Source: Rapana venosa
Lineage: Eukaryota > Mollusca > Gastropoda > Neogastropoda > Muricidae
Reading direction: 5' to 3'
NCBI GenBank assembly: GCA_028751875.1
Contig: CM054143.1
Location: 62,453,828 to 62,517,827, forward strand
Length of the DNA stretch: 64,000 nt
Part shown: piece by piece, positions 10,434 to 64,000 of the stretch
How positions within the stretch are numbered: position 1 is the first letter of the stretch
Layout: every line of letters starts with the position of its first letter
The notes under the pieces: generated by a model
Databases searched by the model: none
What the model was told of the DNA's origin: nothing
Seen by the model: only the letters and a program-made list of their open reading frames with translations
Program-made: the position numbers and the translations under genes

Positions 10434-13002
10434 GTCTGATGTGAGGCTAGTAAACCATGGTCAGACCTGGTTTGGTTTTGCTCCTTGAGGCCAGATGAGT
10501 CTCCATCCTGCTCCACAGTGCAAAGGGCTAGGCCCTATTAACCTACAGGAGTGTCAAACTGACTTGTGACCCGAGTTGGTTTACTTTTGTTAGGCCTACT
10601 CTGTGAATTGCATCTAGGGACGTGTGTACGGCCGGCCAAAGATCTATTCATTTCTTTGGAGATCGTTGAGGGTCACCTTTTCACCGTTTATGAACAAATG
10701 GTCAAAGACCATTCTTACTAGTATCCCTTCTGCTTTATCACTCTTTAAATGTGGCGTCAATTTGTGCCTGATTTCTCTATCAGTCTGAGAAAAATCTTCA
10801 CCTACAAAGACTTAGAGCCTTTCAGACAAGTTTTTGCCTTCATTATACTAATCTTATCCTGATAAAAACATCTGCCAATAATAAGAGAGTTAGGGTTAGA
10901 GTTTATACGGGCCACCCTGTCAAACTGGACATCTGTGACATCCATTTTGTCAGAGAGAAGATTTGTCACAGCCCTCTCACAGTCAGCTCCAGTCTCATGT
11001 ATTTTCCTCTCTATGCCATGAAGAATAATGTTGTTCCCCCCTGATCATCCTTCCACATCGTCTGCTTTCTTTTCCAGCTTGTCAACTCTGTCCCTCAGTT
11101 CAGTGTTGGTCTGTCTTAGTTCTACGTGTTCAGTTCTGAGATTGTCCATGTTTAGTTTAAGGTCACACATTTCTTCTTTCAGAGCACCAACACTGTCTGT
11201 CAACACCTGTATCTCTTTTTTCAAACTGTCCACTGTAGACTTCAACAGGTTTTCCAGCTTCTCTATTTTCACTGTCATCGTGGTCAACGTCAGTTCCTGG
11301 GGAGTTGCTGCGGGAGAGGAATCCTGTCTGTGCTGGACAGTCTAAGGCGTGTTGGCAGCCACCTCTGTCTGCACTGGTTTTGATACTACATGCGGGTTTC
11401 CCTGTGACGTTGACCACCACCAGCACCACCTGTCAAGCTGGTTTGCCTCAGCTTGCCCCAGAAGATTTAGGGGAGGAGGGGAGGGAGGGTCCAGGGTTGA
11501 TCTCCACGTCACCACACAGCAATAAAAGTCCACCCCCCACCCCCCCCCCCCCCCCTATCCAAAATAAAAAGATGAGGGTCAATCCTAACAAGACACTGTC
11601 CGTGGCTGGCTTTTCAGCATCAGGATGGATGTCCCAATGGCAGATTTGAATTCTGCCCCTTTCCATATGAAACAGGCAAATACTGCCGCAAATGACTCCC
11701 AGATGTCCCAAACACGGCTATGTACAGCTGCATTGTTATTTCCATATTTCTAAACAATCTATAAGCAAACAATGAGAAACTGAATGTACTTAAAACCAGT
11801 AAATAATTCACAAAAAAACTAGAACAATTTTCAGTGCTCTTCTCCTTCACATCACGTAACAACCCCCCCCCCCCACCCCCCCCCCCCCCACACACACACA
11901 CACACAGATGTTTTATTTATTTATTTATTTTATTCTTTTATATCGAGGATAATGGAATAAGCATTTATGTGCTTTTAAAAAAAAAATCTAGTCCCCATGT
12001 GTATGCGGTTTTGAAAAACATCTGTTCTCATCTTTTACCTGTCTCCCATATGTCTCCACACATGGGGAGGAGGGGGGAGAGAATGAATGAATGAATCTTT
12101 ATTTTTCAAGGGTAACAAAATAAGCCTGCACATACTTTTTTTCATCCGGCCCTTGCCCTGATTAGGGACTATCAACAAAACAGGTTTTAAAAAATCCTAC
12201 TACAACAACGACAACATTTTTTTAAAGAAAAAAAAAGAGAAAAATTATATATTTAACATTACATAATCCCTAGCTGACTTGAGCATTAATTTCAAGAGAT
12301 ACTTAGATTATTTTTTTTAGAAAAGAGATATGTTGATAAACATATAATTCTCAAATAAATCAAATATTAACATGAAAACTGATACACTGATTATAATTAG
12401 GCAATATGGATAAAGTAAAATAGAGGGGAGACAGCAAGAAGCAAGAGATAGACAATGACAAATGACAAATATTTTATTTCGAGGATAATGAATAAGCACT
12501 CATGTGCTTTTTTACATCCAGTCCCCGCCCGTAGGGATACATCTTAATAATAATCCAATACTTATACTCTCACACAGTAGAAACAAAGGGAAATAATCTG
12601 TTTCAAAACAAAACAACACCCACCCACCCACCCCCCAAAAAAAACACCCAACAACAAACAAACAAATAAAAGAAAACCCTAAAAACAAATCCCCCCAACC
12701 AAAACAAACCAAACAAGCAAAAGAAAGAAAAAACAAACCAACAAAAAGAAGAAAAAAAGAGAAATACAAACAACAACAAGAATAACAACAAAACCAATAA
12801 AAATAACAACCAAACTTAATAAGTCATAAAAATAAACATCTACACATTGTCAAATGGTACACATACTTGTTACATATAACAATAAGATATTGAAATAGGG
12901 CATTCATTAAAACTTAAGTACAACCGAAGCCGAATAAAGTATTGAAAATATAAAGTATGAATTCTTCATCAGGATACACTTTAACTATAAGCACACCTGG
13001 GG
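10434..13002. repeat. Tandem segmental duplication, copy 1
   Basis: From GGTCTGATGTGAGGCTAGTA to ACTTTAACTATAAGCA this about 2.57 kb segment is repeated directly downstream at 13003-16507 in the same order. It includes the LINE ORF1 part, a poly-C/CA tract, a SINE tail at 11925-12035, and the TTTATTTTTCAAGGGTAAC block. Most of it is nearly identical; the LINE part has many indels. Confidence 0.85.
11487..11513 (-). other. 2A-like ribosome-skipping motif in LINE ORF1
   Basis: Codons read G-D-V-E-I-N-P-G-P, fitting the D-[VI]-E-x-N-P-G-P consensus at which ribosomes skip a peptide bond between the last G and P. Upstream LLLLC matches the leucine-rich lead usual for such motifs. 2A-like motifs at the N-terminus of APE-type non-LTR retrotransposon proteins are known from several invertebrates. 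Activity here is not shown. Confidence 0.75.
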
Positions 13003-13113
13003 TCTGATGTTGAGGCTAGTAAACCATGGTCAGACCTGGTTTGGTTTTGCTCCTTGAGGCCAGATGAGTCTCCATCCTGCTCCACAGTGCAAAGGGCTAG
13101 GCCCTATTAACCT

Positions 13114-13283
13114 GTGGATCGGTGGTCTAGAGGCCCTATTAACCGGTGGATCGGTGGTCTAGAGGTAACGCGCCTGTCTAGAAAGCGAAAAGTCCGGGTC
13201 TGAAGAGTACGGCGGTTCGTACCCCGTTTGGACCGGAAATTTTTCCCCCATCCATTAGACCATGAGTGGTGGTCTGGGCGCTA

Positions 13284-13314
<31 letters not shown>

Positions 13315-13650
13315 CGTGTGTTACACGTAATTATTTAGCGCACGTAAAAAAACCCACGGCAACAAGAGAGTTGTCCTGGCAAAATTCCCTTAGAAAAAAG
13401 CCACTCTGATAGGGAAACAAATACAGCTGCAGAAAAAAAAAAAGAAAAAAAAAAAGGGTGAAAGGGTGGCGCAGCGCTAAGTGGCGACGCGTTCTCCCGC
13501 TCTCCCCGGGGAGAGCAGCCCGAATTTCACGGAGAGAAATCTGCCGTGACTTAAAGTGGTATGAAATAAAATCTGAGCGCTTTGATTTGTTGCTTTACAA
13601 GATTCAGCGCTATATAAATTCCATACATTATTATTATTATTATTATTATT
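13114..13650 (+). mobile_element. SINE-B insertion, full length, with target-site duplication
   Basis: Begins GGATCGGTGGTCTAGAGGTA, contains CTTTCGGATGAGACGATAAA, an A-rich internal tract, GGAGAGCAGCCCGAATTTCA and a tail CAGCGCTATATAAATTCCAT then an ATT microsatellite. The empty site is present in copy 1 at 10532-10549. TATTAACCT flanks both sides, so it is a target-site duplication. The first 33 bases with flank are locally duplicated at the 5' junction. Confidence 0.8.
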
Positions 13651-14578
13651 AACCTACAGGAGTGTCAAACTGACTTGTGACCCGTGTTGGTTTACTTTTG
13701 TTAGGCCTACTCTGTGAATTGCATCTAGGGACGTGTGTACGGCCGGCCAAAGATCTATTCATTTCTTTGGAGATCGTTGAGGGTCACCTTTTCACCGTTT
13801 ATGAACAAATGGTCAAAGACCATTCTTACTAGTATCCCTTCTGCTTTATCACTCTTTAAATGTGGCGTCAATTTGTGCCTGATTTCTCTATCAGCCCTGA
13901 GAAAAATCTTCACCTACAAAGACTTAGAGCCTTTCAGACAAGTTTTTGCCTCATTATACAAATCTTATCCTGATAAAAACATCTGCCATAATAAGAGAGT
14001 TAGGGTTAGAGTTTAAAACGGGCCACCCTGTCAAACTGGACATCTTGACACCCAAATTTTGTCAGAGAGAAGATTGTCACAGCCCTCTCACAGTCACTCC
14101 AGTCTCATGTATTTTCCTCTCTATGCCATGAAGAATAATGTTGTTCCCCCCTGATCATCCTTCCACATCGTCTGCTTTCTTTTCCAGCTTGTCAAATCTG
14201 TCCTCAGTTTAGTATTTGTCTGTCTTAGTTCTACGTGTTCAGTTTTTGAGATTGGGCCCCTGTTTATTTAAGGTCACACATTCTTCTTTCAGAGCACCAA
14301 CACTGTCTGTCAACACTTGTATCTCTTTTTTCAAACTGCCCCTGTAGACTTCACAGGTTTTCCCCGCTTCTCTAATTTCACTGCATCGGGTCAACGTCAT
14401 TCTGGGGAGTTGTGCGGGGAGGAATCCTGTCTGTCGCCCAAGGGTTTTGCACCACCTCTGTCTGCACTGGTTTGATACTACCATCGGTTTCCCCCGTGAC
14501 GTTGACCACCACCAGCAAACCCCCTGCAAGCTGGTTTGCCTCAGCTTGCCCCAGAAGATTTAGGGAGGAGGGAGGGAG

Positions 14579-14605
14579 GTCCCCGGGTTTAAACTCCACG
14601 TCACC
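14579..14605 (-). pseudogene. Degenerate 2A-like motif in duplicated LINE ORF1
   Basis: The equivalent of 11487-11513 in duplication copy 2 reads G-D-V-E-F-K-P-G-D: the essential N and final P are both changed, so skipping would not be expected. Confidence 0.75.
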
Positions 14606-15601
14606 ACACAGCAAAAAAGTCCACCCCCCCCCCCCCCCCCCCCCCCTATCCAAAAAAAAAGATGAGGGTCAATCCTAACAAGACACTGTCCGTGGCTGGC
14701 TTTTCAGCATCAGGATGGATGTCCCAATGGCAGATTTGAATTCTGCCCCTTTCCATATGAAACAGGCAAATACTGCCGCAAATGACTCCCAGATGTCCCA
14801 AACACGGCTATGTACAGCTGCATTGTTATTTCCATATTTCTAAACAATCTATAAGCAAACAATGAGAAACTGAATGTACTTAAAACCAGTAAATAATTCA
14901 CAAAAAAACTAGAACAATTTTCAGTGCTCTTCTCCTTCACATCACGTAACAACCCCCCACCCCCACACACACACAGATGTTTTATTTATTTATTTATTTT
15001 ATTCTTTTATATCGAGGATAATGGAATAAGCATTTATGTGCTTTTAAAAAAAAAATCTAGTCCCCATGTGTATGCGGTTTTGAAAAACATCTGTTCTCAT
15101 CTTTTACCTGTCTCCCATATGTCTCCACACATGGGGAGGAGGGGGGAGAGAATGAATGAATGAATCTTTATTTTTCAAGGGTAACAGAATAAGCCTGCAC
15201 ATACTTTTTTTCATCCGGCCCTTGCCCTGATTAGGGACTATCAACAAAACAGGTTAAAAAAAATCCTACTACAACAACGACAACATTTTTTTTAAGAAAA
15301 AAAAAGACAAAAATTATATATTTAACATTACATAATCCCTAGCTGACTTGAGCATTAATTTCAAGAGATACATAGATTATTTTTTTTAGAAAAGAGATAT
15401 GTTGATAAACATATAATTCTCAAATAAATCAAACATGAACATGAAAACTGATACACTGATTATAATTAGGCAATATGGATAAAGTAAAATAGAGGGGAGA
15501 CAGCAAGAAGCAAGAGATAGACAATGACAAATGACAAATATTTTATTTCGAGGATAATGAATAAGCACTCATGTGCTTTTTTACATCCAGTCCCCGCCCG
15601 T

Positions 15602-16019
15602 AGCAGGATCAGAAAAAGAGCTTGCCAGCCTAACAGAACACTTGAATAAGGCCTCCAAAACATACGGCATGGAAATCAGTGCAGAGAAGACCAAACTGAT
15701 GACTAATAACACCAACGGCATTAGCACTGATATCAGGGTTAATGACCAGAAGCTGGAAGCAGTTCAAAGCTTCAAGTACCTGGGAGCCATTGTATCAGAC
15801 CAGGGATCCAAGCCAGAAGTAGTATGCAGGACTGCACAGACAACAACAGCTTTGTCAAAACTAAACACCATCTGGAGAGATAAGAATATCTCACTTATCT
15901 CCAAGATCAGACTAATGCTCTCCCTTGTCATATCCATATTTCTGTATGCCTGTGAATCATGGACCCTGACTGCAGATTTGGAGAGAAGAGTACAGGCAGT
16001 GGAGATGAGATGCTTTCGG
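15602..16019 (+). mobile_element. RTE-like LINE reverse transcriptase fragment, open frame
   Basis: About 139 codons in one open frame: SKTYGMEISAEKTKLMTN, QSFKYLGAIVSDQGS, ALSKLNTIWRDKN, LVISIFLYACESWTLTADLE. This is the part of RT and thumb downstream of the catalytic box, of the family also seen at 1-2000. It has neither a LINE 5' nor 3' end and interrupts the GCCCGTAGGGATACATC sequence of the host repeat (intact at about 12527). It may be a DNA filler insertion rather than retrotransposition. Confidence 0.8.
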
Positions 16020-16509
16020 ATACACCTTAATAATAACCCAACACTTATACAGTCTCACAGTAGAAACATGGGGAAATAACCCTTTTCAAAACAGCCACTC
16101 CCCCCTCCCCAACAACCCCCACCCCCCAAAGCAAACAAATAAAAGAAAACCCTAAAAAACACCCCCCCACCACCCCCCACCCCCCGACCCCCCCAAAAAA
16201 ACCACAACCAAAACAAACAACAAACAAACAAAAGAGAAAAAAAACCAAACCAACAAAAGAAGAAAAAAAAGAAGAGAAAAACAAACAACAACAACAACAA
16301 AACCAAGAAAAATAACAACCAAACTTAATAAGTCATAAAGATAAGCATCTACACATTGTCAAATGGTACATATACTTGTTACATATAACAATAAGATATT
16401 GAACTAGGGCACTCATTAAAACTTAAGTACAGAGAACAAGTCCAATAGTATTGAAAATATAAAATATGAATCCTTCATCAGGATACACTAAAACTATAAG
16501 CAAACGATA

Positions 16510-17399
<890 letters not shown>

Positions 17400-17400
<1 letters not shown>

Positions 17401-17736
17401 GACAATGACAATGACAATGACAAATTCTTTTATTTCGAGGATAATGAATAAGCACACATGTGCTTTTTTACATCCAGTCCCCGCCCGTTAGGGATACATC
17501 TTAATAATAATAACCCAATACTTATACAGTCTCACAATAAAAACAAGGGGAAATAACCCTTTTCAAAACAGCTCCCCCCCCCCCCCCCAACAACCCCCCC
17601 CCCCTCCCCCAAAGCAAGCAAATAAAAGAAAACCATAAAAATACCCCACCCCCACCCCCCAAAAAACCTTAACCAAAGCAAACAAACAAACAAAAGAGAA
17701 GGAAAAACCAAACCAACAAAGATGATAAAAAAGAGA

Positions 17737-17782
<46 letters not shown>

Positions 17783-17940
17783 ATAACACTAAAGAGAGAG
17801 AGAGAGATAGAGAGACAATGGCAATGACAATGACAATGACAAATTCTTTTATTTCGAGGATAATGAATAAGGTAGGGATACATCTTAATAATAACCCAAC
17901 ACTTATATACTCTCACAGAGAAGGAGAGAGGGAGAGAGAG
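17400..17940 (-). mobile_element. SINE-tail type repeats interrupted by GA tracts
   Basis: Reverse-oriented tail copies at 17425-17575 and 17845-17915 share TTTTATTTCGAGGATAATGA and AGGGATACATCTTAATAATA. A GA tract at 17741-17780 and a CAATGA pentamer/hexamer repeat near 17815-17840 lie between. Confidence 0.6.
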
Positions 17941-18084
17941 AGATTCATTTAAATCAAACCAGCACAGTCACAACAACAGCAACATAATATTAAATTGGGA
18001 ATTGCAGCAGCGGAATTAGTATCAGTATCCCAAGACAGACTGGTGCGGTTCTCAAAATGGCACATTATTCAGGCGGAGGCGGAA

Positions 18085-18290
18085 ATGAAAGATGGGAAAT
18101 TAGAAAGCCTACGACGCCATGTCGGGAATTGTGACGATCATTGTGCGGTGATACGCAGAACTTTCCTGATGTTGGCCCCCATACGGCCCCGTTTCCGACC
18201 AGAAAGAGTTTCAGTGAATTGTACATATTTTTGTTTTGAGAAAGCCTTAACTATTCTTTGGGGCTTTCGTTTCTGTGTTTATGGAATAAT

Positions 18291-18294
<4 letters not shown>
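18085..18294 (+). promoter_or_regulatory. Presumed 5' leader of CNOT1 with upstream ORFs
   Basis: The main ATG at 18291 has A at -3 and A at +4. Directly before it, 18281-18289 reads ATG GAA TAA, a two-codon upstream ORF ending one base short of the main start. A longer ATG-initiated frame, 18085-18294, ends at a TGA that overlaps the main ATG (ATGA). If the transcription start lies upstream of 18085, both could tune initiation at the main start. The transcription start is not visible and I see no convincing TATA box, so a leader role is inferred only from position. Confidence 0.4.
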
Positions 18295-63844
<45,550 letters not shown>

Positions 63845-64000
63845 GTGGGCACTGTGGCTGCTGTGTACAGTGTGTCTGTGTTCAGTGGCTGTGTACAGTG
63901 TCTGTGTTCAGTGGCTGTGTACAGTGTGTGTGTGTGTGTGTGTGTGTTCAGCTACATTGAGTATAGGTTGAGAAGAGGCAATTGAGTGTTGTCACATTGA

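Larger units (their letters stand above)
8890..11711 (-). mobile_element. Minus-strand APE-type LINE, 5' part: 2A-like motif, ORF1, ORF2 endonuclease
   Basis: Read on the minus strand from 11711, the first frame contains LLLLCGDVEINPGPSL, a 2A-like motif (11487-11513). Next is a coiled coil (11287-11045, heptad-like VDSLKKEIQVLTDSVGALKE), then an ORF1 body with NIILHGIE and SDKAEGILVRMVFDHLFING (about 11030-10640). A SINE interrupts near 10398-10150. ORF2 endonuclease pieces follow: WNINGLLPKLSDRDF (near 9935), CVYIPPEGSPFYN (near 9700), RSNSDYLPVKLH (near 9495), and the pre-RT linker ISVDRWFQHFKTLLEKD near 8950. RT is absent. Loss of the 3' end is unusual for a LINE and implies a later deletion. 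Many frames are broken. Confidence 0.78.
13003..16507. repeat. Tandem segmental duplication, copy 2, with two insertions
   Basis: Matches 10434-13002 apart from a SINE-B insertion near 13114-13650 and an RTE-like LINE fragment at 15602-16019. Without these it is about 2.55 kb, equal to copy 1. The ORF1 segment (13,735-14,650) shows numerous small deletions. Confidence 0.85.

Overview
This is animal nuclear DNA from a large, intron-rich, repeat-heavy genome, not prokaryotic DNA. The repeats point to a lophotrochozoan, most likely a gastropod mollusc: several tRNA-derived SINE families, APE-type LINEs with a 2A-like motif, and very long CT/GA, CA/GT and poly-C tracts. The taxon is an inference. 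The only host gene I can support is the 5' part of CNOT1, the scaffold subunit of the CCR4-NOT mRNA deadenylase complex, on the + strand from 18291 to beyond the right edge.

Layout. 1-2000: a decayed minus-strand RTE-like LINE cut by the left edge. 2100-4130: low complexity and a tRNA-derived SINE. 4134-7715: a decayed + strand APE-type LINE (endonuclease, reverse transcriptase, C-terminal zinc-like region). 7720-8860: two SINEs. 8890-11711: a related minus-strand LINE that keeps its 5' part and carries a 2A-like NPGP motif. 10434-13002 and 13003-16507: a tandem segmental duplication of about 2.55 kb whose second copy has taken in a SINE and a LINE fragment. 16510-17940: microsatellites and SINE tails. 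From 18291: the CNOT1 coding exons.

I find 21 coding exons, with exon 19 present twice, encoding about 925 residues; human CNOT1 has about 2,370. Exons 1-17 cover the N-terminal HEAT-repeat scaffold. Exons 18-20 encode a poorly conserved Q/G/P-rich linker. Exon 21 enters the region that in human CNOT1 binds tristetraprolin. Splice phases agree throughout except in two places. Exon 10 lacks one base and shifts frame in mid-exon. Exon 18 ends in phase 1 whereas exon 19 needs phase 0. Exon 19 lies inside a roughly 2.87 kb tandem duplication.

The introns hold nearly all the remaining structure: many copies of one SINE, a TTAA-flanked piggyBac-like element inserted in a SINE, two copies of a tRNA/5S-rRNA chimeric SINE with clear target-site duplications, two diverged hAT-like elements in intron 1, a 59-bp minisatellite just before exon 21, and a LINE 3' fragment embedded in a CT microsatellite. 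No rRNA, tRNA or other non-coding RNA gene and no second host gene could be supported.
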